A stretch of 64,000 bases of DNA. Source: Neoceratodus forsteri (taxonomy: Eukaryota > Chordata > Ceratodontiformes > Ceratodontidae). Position 1 is the first letter of the stretch. Each line of letters opens with the position of its first letter. The notes below the pieces were generated by a model. That model saw nothing but the letters and a program-made list of their open reading frames with translations, did not search any database and was not told where the DNA came from. The position numbers and the translations under genes were made by a program. Location of the stretch: NCBI GenBank assembly GCA_016271365.2, contig CM028130.1, forward strand, positions 472,907,501 through 472,971,500, written 5' to 3'. Shown here piece by piece: positions 29,874 to 40,749 of the stretch.

Positions 29874-32800
29874 TTACGTATTCAAATTTCTCCCTCGAGC
29901 GGTATTGACAAATTCCCATTTAAAGAAGAATGGATTCATGCTGCTTGCGAATGCTTTAAAGTATTTTTGGAACTTTTGATCAAATTTGATAAATTAAAGT
30001 ATGATCAACTCGTGAAAGATCTTAACGATGTTAAATTATCATTAGCAAAATTTAATGATCATACTGAGTATAAAGATTTAGAACTGAAATTGATAAATAA
30101 GGTTAAAAAAATATGAACTTGAAATCATAGAGAAAAAACTGCCAAACTTCTTCGGGATAAAATAGATTATGAAAAAGGCCACATCACTGCTTGGGCCAGA
30201 AAATGCTCTGTCAGTAGAGGGCGCCCTCGAATACGCTTTCAATCCAAGAATAAAAATAGTAATAAAAAACAAGTGGCTGGTAATCGTGAGAACTTTGAAA
30301 GGGATACAGCTGTAACGAGGCCTTTTTTAGATCAGGCTTTAACAAAACAACAAAAAGGAAAAGAAAGACCAGAAGAGGGAGAAGAGGAGGTCGGAGAGTC
30401 TACAAGGATAGAAAGAGCATTGACAACACAGAACAAGGAGATCAGTTACAAGTTATAAACATGTCTAAATACATCTTTACTCCTACAGAAACTCTACTCC
30501 TTCATAAAGGACTGAATTTTGTGTCTACTCCACTGGTGAATGAATTTAAAATATTTGTGGATTTACAAAAATTTTTCTGAAAAATTAAATTAAAAGCTTT
30601 TTTTTTCATCAAAAACAAACACCTGCAATTATGGGAGGGACACTAATAGAAGATTCAAGAAACACTGAAGATTTAGATCTGCTCATTTCAGCGACAGAAG
30701 ATGAATCTGCACAAACCACAAAGACTGGATCCAGTATGGACTTAGATCATGAAATAATAAATACAGATGTGGATGCTGAATTTAATTTGGACATGCTGGA
30801 AAGATTGATTTTAGCTGAACAAGTGGAGACTGAACAGTTAATTCCTCCATCTCAGCTTGCAGGTAATGCTATGTTTAATGTTAGTGGATATATTTCAGCT
30901 CTAAGAAAAAGCAAATTTACAGGTGCTTCTACCTTTTGTCCAAACATATTCAGCCCTAACATACAGGCATTTGAAAGAGTGGTAAATAAACAGGTAGAAG
31001 AAATTCTGAATAATAAGACTAATCCTAGATATTATAATCTCACTCGGAATGAGAAAATGGCCTTGGAAAATCTCTCTAAAAATCAGGATATAGTTATTAA
31101 GCCATCGGACAAAGGGAGTAATATTGTAGTGATGGACATTGAACATTATAGTGATATAGTTTATACTTTGCTAAATGATGCAAATCACTACTGTAAATTA
31201 CCCTCTGATCCGACTCAGACCTTTAAAAGAGAATTATTTCAATTGCTGAAACATACTGTAGACAGTGGTTTAATTTCGGAAAAAGAATACAATTTAATTT
31301 GGCAAAACAATCCCACTATTCCAAGCTTATATATTCTACCCAAAATCCACAAAGATATACTTAAACCACCAGGCAGGCCTATAGTATCAGGATGTGACTC
31401 TCTTACACAAAATTTGGGTAAATTTATTGATTTCTTTTTACTGTTTCAAGTTATTAAGCTTCCTTCGTATATCAAGGATAGTAAAGATGTACTAAATGTT
31501 ACAGAAAACATAGAGTGGAAACTAGGATAGCAGTGGCTAGGTACTGATGTTGAATCTCTATATACTTCAATTCAACATCAGATGGGCCTGGAGGCAGTAA
31601 GATATTGGATGGAAGAATTATCTAAAACTGAAAATATTCCACATGAATTAATCATGGATCCAACTGAGTTTGTGTTGACACATAATTATTTTGAGTTTAG
31701 AGGTGAATTTTATTTGCAGAATTGTGGCACTGCTATGGCTGCATCAATGACACCCAGCTATGCCAATTTGTTTTTGGGATTTTGGGAAAAAGATGTTGTT
31801 TTTTCTAACATTAATCCATTTGTTAAAAACACTGTACATTGGCATCGCTTTATTGATATCTTATGTATTTGGGAAGGACCAACTGATGCCATTTCTGAAT
31901 TCTTGGAATGGCTCAATAACAAAACATATAATTTAAAATTTACATATGTGACTGATCCATGGAGTATTTCCTTTTTAGATCTTTGCCTTTATGTCAACAG
32001 AAATAAGATAGAGACCAGGTGCTTTAGAAAAAGTACTGCCACAAATTCACTACTATTGGCTAGTAGTGCCCATCCTCGTAGCCTAAGAAATTCCATCCCA
32101 TGTGGACAAATATTGAGATTGAGGAGAAATTGTGGCTCAGATAATGACTTTATCGTACAAACTGATGAACTCCTGAAGAGATTTGAAGTAAGGGGTTATG
32201 ATAAAAGGTTTTTAGAACAAACAAGAGAAAAAGTACAAAGAATGAGCTGAGACGATCTTCTCAAAGAAACAAATAGAGCAAATGCAACACAAACAGAAAA
32301 AATACCATGTACATTTGTCACAGATTTTAACCATGTTGCAGGTCAGATAGGTAATGTAATACATAAAAATTGACCTATCTTACTGGGAGACAACATGGTA
32401 GGTACATCTGTGGGTCGTAAACCCAGGGTCACTTTTAATAGAAGTGAAAACCTCAGGGACAAATTGGTCCACAGTAGGACTCCAGCTTTGACAAAAACTA
32501 CTAGCACATGGATGCCATGTCGGTCGAGTGGCTACTACAGATGTAGTCATTGCAATATTTGTAAATATGGTGTACCAGCTAAGGAAGTTATACATCCTAT
32601 ACATATGAACATCAAAGCTGAAATCAGGGAACTTATTACATGTAATACCCCCTATGTTGTTTATGTATTATGGTGTACTTGTAATTTAATTTATGTGGGT
32701 AAGATTGTTAGACCTCTAAAACAAAGAACACAGGAGCATATTCGCTCGATTGTGAATAACAAACAAGACACTCCTGTAGGTACACATTTTTCAGATCTAC

Positions 32801-32979
32801 ATAAGTCTAAACCAGATGGTCTGAAATTCATAGGACTGGAACATGTGTCACAAATGAAAAATGGAGGTGACAGACCTAATCTATTATTACAACGTGAGAG
32901 TTTTTGGATCCACACTTTACATAGTGTGAAACCACAGGGACTTAATGACAAGTGGGATCTGAAACCATTTTTAAAATAA
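29874..32979 (+). pseudogene. Penelope-like RT with GIY-YIG endonuclease, plus copy
   Basis: The N-terminal charged region (29877-30458) contains LRDKIDYEKGHITAW, then LLLHKGLNFVSTP near 30500, a conserved Penelope motif. The RT follows: VIKPSDKGSNIVVMD, LYILPKIHKDI, GRPIVSG, then an in-frame TAG at 31528-31530 and DVESLYTSIQHQMG. The palm has HWHRFIDILCIWEG, where the homologous minus copy has FIDDV, so a 3-base deletion removed the second catalytic Asp. In-frame TGA stops at 32248 (Arg to stop) and 32371 (Trp to stop) precede the intact GIY-YIG part (32395-32979; VVYVLWCTCNLIYVGK). The frame is otherwise continuous from 30631. A frame change and stops also occur between 30116 and 30631. Confidence 0.88.
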
Positions 32980-33489
32980 TTTGAGCTATATAAATTAGGC
33001 TTCTGATATGATATTAGGATGAATGTGCTCTTTATGTATGTTTAAAATAGAGATCAAAGATTATATGTTGCATTTGTGAAATAATGTCTTTTTCTTTTTT
33101 ATAGGCTAATTTTCATCTCATCTGGCTGCCCTCCAGCTACCTAGTCCTTATTTACTAGGGGGTCCTGTATTATGGTTGCCTTGCAGTCTCTTTTGCCTTT
33201 AACCAGGATTTGCTGGAGGTTTGGTCTAATCATCTCATTTTCATCTCATTCATTGTTTTACTCATTATCTCTCATCATTTTTGTCTGTGTCTTTTGGAAC
33301 TTATATACATAATGGTGTTCCAATTCTAAGATGTATGTGCTGCATTACAATAGCACCATCTAGTGACCTAATATAGGTATTACACTGTGCACAGACTTAA
33401 AGTGACTGTTGAATTTTTATTAGGATTAATTGAATAATTGCTTTAATTATCTAAGTATCTAAGGGTGCAATCCATGATGTAACCTTTAC

Positions 33490-33540
33490 CCCTGATAAAG
33501 ACTCATTTGTGAGTCGAAGCACTGGGGCAAGTTAGCACTT
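33490..33540 (+). ncRNA. Hammerhead-ribozyme-like motif, plus copy (degraded)
   Basis: Counterpart of 27719-27770: CTGATAA (A replaces G), GACTC/GAGTC stem kept, then CGAAGCACT and AGCAC, which no longer pair fully. Probably inactive. Confidence 0.4.
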
Positions 33541-33751
33541 TGTTTTGTATGTTGCCTTTTGGTCCTTTCGTTCTCCAGAACAGAATAAATATTTATTTGC
33601 ATATTATTTGTGTTTGGACCTGGATTCATCCCAGTACAGGTAAAAGAGTGCAGAGCTTTTTTGGACATGTTGTTTACTTGGGGTTGGCCACCCCTTTGTC
33701 TCAGCACCACCACACTGCATTTCTAATCGTAGCACGTCTGTTTGGTTTTCG

Positions 33752-34130
33752 TTAGTTCTCAACACTACCTTGTCCCTGTGGAAGGAAACATATTCCTTTT
33801 CCACACAGAGGGCCTGGAGCTCACTTATCCTCCTGGCAGAAGTGACTGTCACCAAGAAGACTACCTTCCAATTAACAAACTTGAGATCTGCAGAGGCCTT
33901 GGGCTCAAAGGGAGGAAGCAAATGTTCAGGTCCCAAGCTGGCACTGGCTGCCTGTGAGGGGAAAACAGGTGAGACAGTCCCTTAAAGAACCTCCTGAAGA
34001 TAGGATTTGATGCTAAGGAGGTGTCCTTTCCAGCTGAAATGTATGCTGACACCGAAGCCTGGTGCACTTTCAGGGTTGAATGCTGCAGACCTTGGGAATG
34101 CAGATGAGTCAGATAGTCCAGCAAGGTCAG
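33752..34130 (-). pseudogene. DIRS C tyrosine recombinase, N-terminal part
   Basis: MLDYLTHLHSQGLQHSTLK and VSAYISAGK at 34124-34040 match the core-binding domain of family A. The first catalytic Arg is in TVTSARRISELQALC (about 33830), followed by FHRDKVVLRTN, where the Penelope insertion begins. Together with 27591-27010 it makes a recombinase with R, HxxR, W and Y all visible, though in changing frames. Confidence 0.85.
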
Positions 34131-34262
34131 TATGCCAGCTTGAGCTGGGGCTAAACCTTTGTCATTTCACCATATGGAGAACCTTATCTATTTTGAGGCA
34201 TATGATTTCTTAGTAGAAGGTTTCCTATACCCTCTGAGGACCTCCAGGACCTCTTCAGAGAA

Positions 34263-36100
34263 TTACCAACCTGCGTATTCTATGTCCTCAAGAGCCATGC
34301 CTTGAGTCTGAGAGATCCGAGATTGGGGTACATGACCTTCCCTTGAAAGGAGGTCAGTAGGTTGTACCTTTGTGGGAGGTGAATTGGTCTGGTCACTGAC
34401 ATAGAAAGCAGGAGGGAGTACCAAGGCTGTCTGGTCCAGTCTAGTGCTACCAGAATCATTGAAGCTGGCTGTGATATGAACTTGATGAGCACCCTGAGAA
34501 TCAGGGGAAAAGGAGGGAAGGCATAAAGTTGCCTCCCTATCCAGTCCAGAATCAGGGCATCCAGGGGAAGTGTTCCTTTGGAAAGGGTCCTGCAACAATA
34601 CAAAGACAGGTGGTGGTTTTGGTGGGATGCAAAAAGGTCCATATCTGGAGTGCCCCACCTCCTGAATATGACGTTCACCACTTGCTTGTTCAGTGTCCAA
34701 TTGTGATGGGCCTGGTTTATCCTGCTCAAATCATCTGCCAAGGTGCTGTCCTTGCCAGGCAGATGGATCGACTGTAGGGAGCCGTTTAGAGAGTAAGCAA
34801 GGCTCCATATCTTCATTGCCTCTGTACAGAGTGGGGTAGACCTTGTCCCTCCCTGTTTGTTGATGTAGTACATTGTTGTGGTATTGTCTGTTCTGACCTG
34901 TATCACCTTTCCCTGTATTAGGTGTGAGAGGGCCTGAAGGGCCAGGTAAACAGCTCTTAGCTCTAGCAGGCTTATATGCTGGAGGGAATCTGCACTCTCC
35001 CAAGAGCCATGAATGGTGTGCTCCCCAAATGAGCACCCCACCCTAACAGGGAAGCATCTGTTGTGAGACACAGTGAAGGGGGCTCCAGCAAGAATGGAAC
35101 CCCTTCTCTCAAATTTTCCAGCTCCATCCACCATTGGAGTGCCTGTAGTAACACCCTTGTTACTGGTATGGGTTTTGATAGAGAGTCCCACCTTTAGCAC
35201 CAGTGTGCCCCGAGGTGGAACTGGACATCTCTTATCTGGAACCTGGCACCTATGACTGTGCTTGTTGCTGAAGCCATGTGTCCTAACAGTTATAGAAACT
35301 GTCTTGCTGGCTTTGGCTTGCCCAGAACAAACGAGCTTGCCAAAACCCGAATGCTGTCTTCCCTCTTCTGAGGGAGGAAAGCCCTTCCCAGTATGGTGTT
35401 TAGTTCTGCACCTGTAAACTGTAGTACCTGCACAGGAGTCAGGACTGACGTTTTGATGTTGAGAAGGAATCCCAGGTAGTGCAACAGATCCTGGGTTACC
35501 TGAAGGTGCTCTGTCACCTGTTGGTGAGACTTTCCAATGATTAGCCAACTGTCCAGGTAGGGAAAAACAAACACCTAGTCTTCTTAGGTGTGCCACTACT
35601 ACTGCCATACACTTGGTAAAGACCCTTGGGCAGCAGTGAGCTCAAACGGAAGTGTTGAGAACTGATAGTGTCCTGAGTGAAGTCAGATATTTTCTATGCA
35701 ACTCCCTTATGGGAATATGGAAATATGCATCCTTTAAGTCTAAGGCACTAGCCAGTCTCCCTTTTGCAAGGTTGGCAGAATAATGGCCAATATGACCATC
35801 TTGAACCTGGGCTTTACCAGGTACCTGTTTAGGAGTCTGAGGTCTAGTATAGGCCACCAATCCCCATTCTTTTTTGTTGTTAGGAAATATCTTGAATAAA
35901 CCCCCTGCCCTTTTTGGCTGGGGGAAACAGGCTCTACTGCCCTTGCTAGAAGTAAAGCCTGCACCTCCTGTTCCAGCAGTTTTTTTTTTCTATGAAAGGA
36001 GCTGGTGTGAACTGCTTTGATCTTGGAAGAAGGGATCTGAAACAAAGGGACATACCCTGACTCACTATTTCCAGAACCTACCTGTCTGTGGTGATTTTCA
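34263..36100 (-). pseudogene. DIRS C reverse transcriptase/RNase H
   Basis: RT entry at 36105-35740: YSRYFLTTKKNGDWW and LDLRLLNRYLVKPRF. The palm (35574-35290) reads FPYLDSWLIIGKS, so the second Asp of YLDD is Ser and the RT is dead. After a frameshift the RNase H part (about 35020-34280) has ISLLELRAVYLALQ, VRTDNTTTMYYINK, HLPGKDSTLADDLSR, GTPDMDLFA and the tail ILVALDWTRQPWYSLL. The first RNase H Asp (SLCLTTDASLLGWGAH) lies in another frame at 35154-34972. Family A and C share motif order, and the frame change between RT and RNase H goes in the same direction in both. Confidence 0.86.
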
Positions 36101-36109
36101 GCCATTCTT

Positions 36110-37804
36110 GAAAATAATGAGTCAGTCTGCCCCCTACAGGAGATGGACAGGCAGCCTGGTGGGAAAAGTCAGGAATTTTGTTTTGTTTGTTGCCGGGGTT
36201 GTGCAGATTGGAATCCTCTTCTGGAACCCCTTCTGCCTCTGGCTCTATAAAAAACACCCTGCTGTGACTGGTACTGCTGCTGGGGCACAGCCTGCACTTG
36301 GAAGAAGGGCCTCCTAAAAGAGGACCTACCCCTGCCTCCCCTTCCATAAGTTGAAGTGGAGGGAGAAGCTCTTTCTTTGGTAGAATTACTGCAGAAAGTA
36401 GCTTTATACTCATCTACTTTCTTCATATATGCCTCAGTATGGGCACCAAAGAGTGAGTGACCCTTGACTGGGAAGTCAATAGCTTTACTCTGGGTGTCCT
36501 GGTTGAGATTAGTGGCTCTCAGCCAGGCAAATCTTCTCAAGGCTATGGAACCTGCCATCCATCGTGCAGCTGTGTCATTTATGTCAGCTGACATTTGGAA
36601 CTGGTACTTGGAAGCCTCTAAGCCCAGTCTTGCAGTGTCCAGTAACTCTGAAACTTTTAGGGAGGGGTTAGCCTCTGCATTGTCCAAGACAGACTGCCAA
36701 AGAGCCTTCTGGTAGAGGGCTGCATAGGCTTGGTAGCTGGCTTGGTGAACTGCCAGGGAAGCCGAAATGTACCCTTTTTTAGGCATGCTCTCTATCCTTC
36801 TCAAGTCCTTCTCTGGGGGGTGAAAGGACAAGGGAGTTTTTGTCTTTTCACAGGCAGCTTGCTGTACAATCCCCTGGTGGTCAGGATGAGTAAATAAAAA
36901 CTCAGCCACTGACCTCTCAAGCTGGTATTTTTTATCACACCTTTTATCAGTGGGTGTGACAGTGTTTAGAGTCTTAAGAATTTCAAGGACATCTTTCTTG
37001 GAAAACTTGTACATAGGCAATAAGGGCTTTCTAGTGGGTGTCAGCCCCATAAGCTCCATATATTGGGCTTCTTCCTCATCCTGGATCTGTTCTACAGTTT
37101 GCAGATGCAGGGTTTTCACCATCTTCCTGACAAAGGAAAAATGGGAGGAAAAGTCCTCTGTGGATCTGGGAGGACAGCCAAAGTCCTGTTCTGGCGAGAC
37201 CTCGGGTTCAATATCCTTCTCTGCTTGATCATCCTCTTCAAACTCCACTGTGTCAGTAGGTAAAAGAGGTACAAAAATATGTTTTTTTTCAACTGGAGTA
37301 GCCACAGGTTGCTTAGGGGGTAGTAAGCCCTGCAGCACTTGTAGTAAAGCCAGAGCCTGGGTCAGCTCAGCAGGTGATGGAGCAGGTACAGGCACCTGAG
37401 GCACTCTTTGAGACACTTCAGCTGGGGTGCCAGTGTGCTTTGTCTTCTTGAGTTTTTTGGCAAGCACCGGAGAGTCAGCTGGTTCATTGTCTGTCTTGCC
37501 AGAGCTCTCACCCATCTCAGGGGTGGTTTTTGAGGCCTTGGAAGGAATAGCCAAGGACTTAGAGGGGGGTGGACTGGTTAGAGCCCATGGACTTATCTTC
37601 CAACTTTCCTTTTAGCATTTCCTTATGTTTTTCCACTGTTTTTTCAGGGAAAGATTTACAAACTTCACAGTCAGCAGAAAAATGATGTTGCCCAAGGCAG
37701 AGCAAACATAAATCGTGTTTGTCTATCTTAGCAAACACTTCAGAGCACTTAAAACAATTTTTAAACCCAGGAGGTCCTGTTTTCTTTTTAGGCTTCTCTG
37801 ACAT
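36110..37804 (-). pseudogene. DIRS C gag-like protein (nearly open)
   Basis: The N terminus (37804-37559, 81 codons) has MSEKPKKKTGPPGFKN and a Cys/His finger with spacing CX2CX9HX2CX2CX4HX4CX2C, identical to family A. A frameshift near 37555 leads into a 461-codon open frame (37554-36169). That frame has a Pro/Glu-rich linker, helical domain motifs KRCDKKYQLERSVAEFLF, PPEKDLRRIESMPKKGYISA and AIDFPVKGHSLFGAHTEAYM, and an Arg/Gly-rich C terminus (YGRGGRGRSSFRRPFF) likely to bind RNA. Best preserved gag in the window. Confidence 0.82.
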
Positions 37805-37857
37805 TTTAAAGAAAACAGGAACCAGGAGCCAACAAAAATAAAGGCAAGTTAACTACC

Positions 37858-38210
37858 TGCGGTCGGTTCAGTAACCGAGAAAAACCCAAATCTATCGGTT
37901 CCGATCAGATCTGGAACCGAGAAACAGCTCAGGAAACAGAAAAATTGTTTCAAAAGTGATATATTTTAGAGAAAATACAGAAATATGTAATCTGAACCCT
38001 TTAAAAAAGGTTCCAATTCAGAAGAAAAAAGAATCGGTTGCCTCTTGGTTCACAGGAACCGCGAGGAATCGGAAAAATTAACGCTAAATTAAACTATGAG
38101 GTAAAAAGCTAAAATAACAATTACACTAGGCAGTAAATGAAAAATGAAACAAAAATCCTTACTTTTTTGGTTCAATACACTTCAGGAATCACTCTTGATA
38201 AAGAGAACCT
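37858..38210 (-). other. DIRS C leader with AACCG/CGGTT cluster
   Basis: Non-coding leader upstream of gag. GGTCGGTTCAGTAACCGAG, ATCGGTTCCGATC, GGAACCGAG, AATCGGTTG and GGAACCGCG occur within about 200 bp. It is interrupted by the CR1 insertion at 38211. Confidence 0.6.
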
Positions 38211-38292
38211 GGGACCTCTCCCGTGCTCAGAGACTCACTAAACAGAGCCATTAGCAGAACTGTTTAGTGAGTCTCTGAGCACGGGAGAGGTC
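38211..38292. repeat. Perfect 35-bp inverted repeat at LINE start
   Basis: GGGACCTCTCCCGTGC...CTAAACAG (left arm) and CTGTTTAG...GCACGGGAGAGGTCCC (right arm) are perfect inverts around a ~12-bp spacer. The right arm is coding (LFSESLSTGEVPEDW). Confidence 0.92.
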
Positions 38293-39642
38293 CCAGAAGA
38301 CTGGAGAAGGGCTCATATGATCCCGCTCCACAAGAGTGGTAGCAAGGAGGAGGCAGGGAACTACAGACCAGTCAGTCTTACCTCAGTAGTGGGCATGATT
38401 ATGGAGGCGCTCCTTAAAGAAAGGATAGTGCAACACCTGGAATCCATAAGGGCACAGGATCCAAGACAGCATGGGTTTACAAAAGGAAGGTCCTGTCAAA
38501 CTAATATCCTAGATTTTTTTGACTGGGTAACCAGAGTGGTGGACCAAGGGGGAGCAGTTGGTATCGCCTACCTTGACTTCAGCAAAGCTTTCGACACTGT
38601 TCCACATAGAAGATTGATAAACAAGCTGGGTAGGCTCGGGTGGGTCAGATGTTGGTCAACTGGGTGGCAAACTGGTTGACGGGCAGAAAACAGAGAGTGG
38701 TGGTAAACGGTATGCAGTCAAAAGAGATGCAAGTCACAAGTGGGGTACCTCAGGGATCAGTCCTGGGGCCAGTCCTCTTCAATATCTTCATCAGTGACAA
38801 TTCAGATGGACTAGAGGGTAAGGCTTGTCTGTTTGCAGATGACACCAAGATCTGCAACACAGTAGATGATCCAAATGGGGTGGACAGAATGAGAAGAGAT
38901 CTGGATGAACTAGCAAAATGGTCGGAAGAGTGGCAACTGGGATTTAATGCAAAGAAGTGCTAGATCATGCACATAGGGAAGAAAAACCCTGAAGCCACCT
39001 ACAGGCTGGGAGGAGAGTTGCTGGCAGTCACAAAGGAAGAAAGAGACTTGGGCATCATCATCACCGATGACCTGAAATCATCCAAGCAGACCTCTAAAGC
39101 AGTAGGTAAGGCTAGGGGATGCTAGGGTGTATTAGTAGGGGTATCACAATCGAAGAGGGAGGTAACAACCTCTTTACAAGACACTGGTTAGGCCCCATCT
39201 GGAGTATCATGTAGTACTGGAGGCCACACCTTCACAAGGACATTAACCAAATTGAGGCAGTCCAGAAAGGGCAACCAAAATGGTGCAGGACTGCATCAGA
39301 AGACATATAGAGAACAGATTAATGGAGCTCAATATGTATACCCCAGAGCAAAGGAGGGAGAGAGGTGATATGATCGAAACATTCAAACACCTTAAAGGCA
39401 TTAACAAGGTGAAAGAGTCTAACATGTTTCAATATAAGAAAAATAGTAGGACAAGAGGACACAGCATGAGATTAGAGGGAGGCCGATTAAGGGGTAATGT
39501 GAGGAAGTTCTTTTTCACAGAAAGGGCGGTGGATGCAAGGAACGGCCTACCTCAGGAAGTGGTGGCTATGAATACAGTGCAGGGCTTCAAACAGGCATGG
39601 GATAGGCATAAGGGAGCAATACAGATGAGTATGAATAGATAG
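38258..39642 (+). pseudogene. CR1 reverse transcriptase remnant
   Basis: The frame opens at the inverted-repeat junction with LFSESLSTGEVPEDW and MIPLHKSGSKEEAGNYRP. The RT palm has YLDFSKAFDTVPH (catalytic Asp kept). A frame change near 38650 leads to TSGVPQGSVLGPVLFNIF and LFADDTKICN, so FADD is intact. A TAG follows at about 38961. The C-terminal part is spread over three frames, ending with LPQEVVAMNTVQGFKQAWD and RHKG in 39280-39642, the CR1 C-terminal signature. The N-terminal endonuclease is absent through 5' truncation. Sequence looks younger than the other LINEs, with few stops. Confidence 0.86.
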
Positions 39643-39765
39643 ACCACTGACAGCAAAGGACGATGGCACATTTATAAGGTAAAAAAAGAAATTGGCAGAC
39701 TGGATGGGCCTTGCGGTCCTTATCTGCTGTCAACTTCTATGTTTCTATGTTTATAGAAGATCTCC

Positions 39766-39961
39766 AGGGCATCTAAACTTTGCAGCGGAGAGAATAAATC
39801 TGAGGTTAGAATGTAGGCAGTTACACTGGGCAGTTTTTGAATTGAATGCACGCGCTAAAGATTCCATCATTAAAATAGCATGCCATTTGTCTCCGGGGCA
39901 GTGCTGGCTTAAAGGAGCACTGCGAGAAGTAAAAATATTAATGGATTCCTGGGGTTAGAAG
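39766..39961 (-). repeat. DIRS C left inverted terminal repeat
   Basis: AATCTGAGGTTAGAATGTAG, GTTACACTGGGCAGTTTTTG and GGCAGTGCTGGCTTAAAGGA are inverts of the right repeat. The outer GGATTCCTGGGGTTAGAAG is specific to this end and recurs in the ICR. Confidence 0.85.
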
Positions 39962-40749
39962 ACACATACCAGCTCACTGAGCATGTTGTAAAACAGTAAA
40001 AGTAGCAGGGGAACTAGCAGGGGTCGGCGCTGGTGATAGTCAGTCTTGGCTCCATCTGACAGCCCAAAATTTACTTTTGCAGTTGATACTTGGATTGGTC
40101 CAGCACTCCACTCCTGTGTGTGTTCTGCATGCACACAGCGTGGACACTGGAGGCTGGACCAATCCTTATCGATTCTGGAATGTTTTTTTTTGTAACTCCC
40201 ACCGGCATGCTAGCAGTCATTCTGAGGTGTACAAGATTGCCTCAGGAACTTTTCGGTCCATACTGCTGCCTTGCTAGCTGCTGTCTCCCCCATTCCACTC
40301 TGTCTTAAGTGCAGCCGGTCTGTTCATTTCCCTGACTGCCTGCCTACTACTGTTTCACGTTTGCACAGAGTCCTGTTGCCTGGTTGCCAGATCATCATTG
40401 CTGCTACAACTGCGAGTAAGTTGGATAATTAACTCAGGTCCTGCCACTGTGTTCTTTATAAGTTCAGTGTGCGGAGCGTGCCTCTTCAGTTTGTCAGAGC
40501 TCTCTGTTTTTTCTCTCTAACTAGTCCTCTGACCCTGGGGGTGTCTAAAAAGACGGCAAAGGTGCAGGCATGATCCTGCCGACCTAGTGTTATGTAAGCT
40601 GTCCTAGTACATTTTGAAGCAGCAGGAGCCTAATGTTTTTGATGTTTGCTAATTCAATGGCCAGTCTCATATAATTTAACATCTGATCTCCCTGTTGCTT
40701 TATATTTGACCCATGGCAGTACCCTAAAGCACCTCTTATTAATCTTAAA
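39962..40749. other. No gene; one strong hairpin
   Basis: Unassigned sequence outside the DIRS C end. At 40092-40165 GGATTGGTCCAGCACTCCA pairs with TGGAGGCTGGACCAATCC (one bulged A), giving a stem of about 18 bp with inner pairing. No open frame is supported. Confidence 0.55.
40092..40165. repeat. Hairpin with 18-bp arms
   Basis: Arms GGATTGGTCCAGC(A)CTCCA and TGGAGGCTGGACCAATCC; inner GTGTGTG...GCATGCACACA also pairs partly. May be a palindromic transposon end. Confidence 0.8.

Larger units (their letters stand above)
27592..33751. mobile_element. Penelope-like element insertion, head-to-head pair
   Basis: Two Penelope-like copies joined head to head: a 5'-truncated copy on the minus strand (27592-29873) and a longer copy on the plus strand (29874-33751). 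Their 3' regions form inverted repeats of about 0.7 kb (27596-28260 and 33000-33660) plus the coding parts. The whole block is flanked by the 16-bp direct repeat TTAGTTCTCAACACTA (27576-27591 and 33752-33767), a target duplication, and removing it restores the DIRS C recombinase sequence. Such inverted partial copies are known for Penelope-like elements. Confidence 0.9.
38211..39765 (+). mobile_element. CR1 LINE, 5' truncated, with inverted 5' end
   Basis: CR1-type LINE insertion in the DIRS C leader. It starts with a 35-bp inverted copy of its own first coding bases, then RT and C-terminal domains, a 3' UTR (GGATGGGCCTTGCGGTCC) and the TTCTATGTTTCTATGTTT tail. The inverted start is the hallmark of twin priming during LINE insertion, though a fold-back mechanism is possible. 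Confidence 0.88.
26266..39961 (-). mobile_element. DIRS-type retrotransposon, family C, with nested insertions
   Basis: A minus-strand DIRS element of about 5.8 kb once inserts are removed. The left terminal repeat is about 39766-39961, gag starts at 37804, RT/RNase H spans 36100-34263, and the recombinase is split between 34130-33752 and 27591-27010. The ICR is about 26949-27043 and the right terminal repeat 26266-26690. Inserts: a Penelope-like pair (27592-33751), a CR1 LINE (38211-39765) and a CR1 3' fragment (26384-26598). Both ends are fixed because the ICR joins the complements of the right end (AAAAAATTACTCACC) and the left end (GGGGTTAGAAG). Confidence 0.9.
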
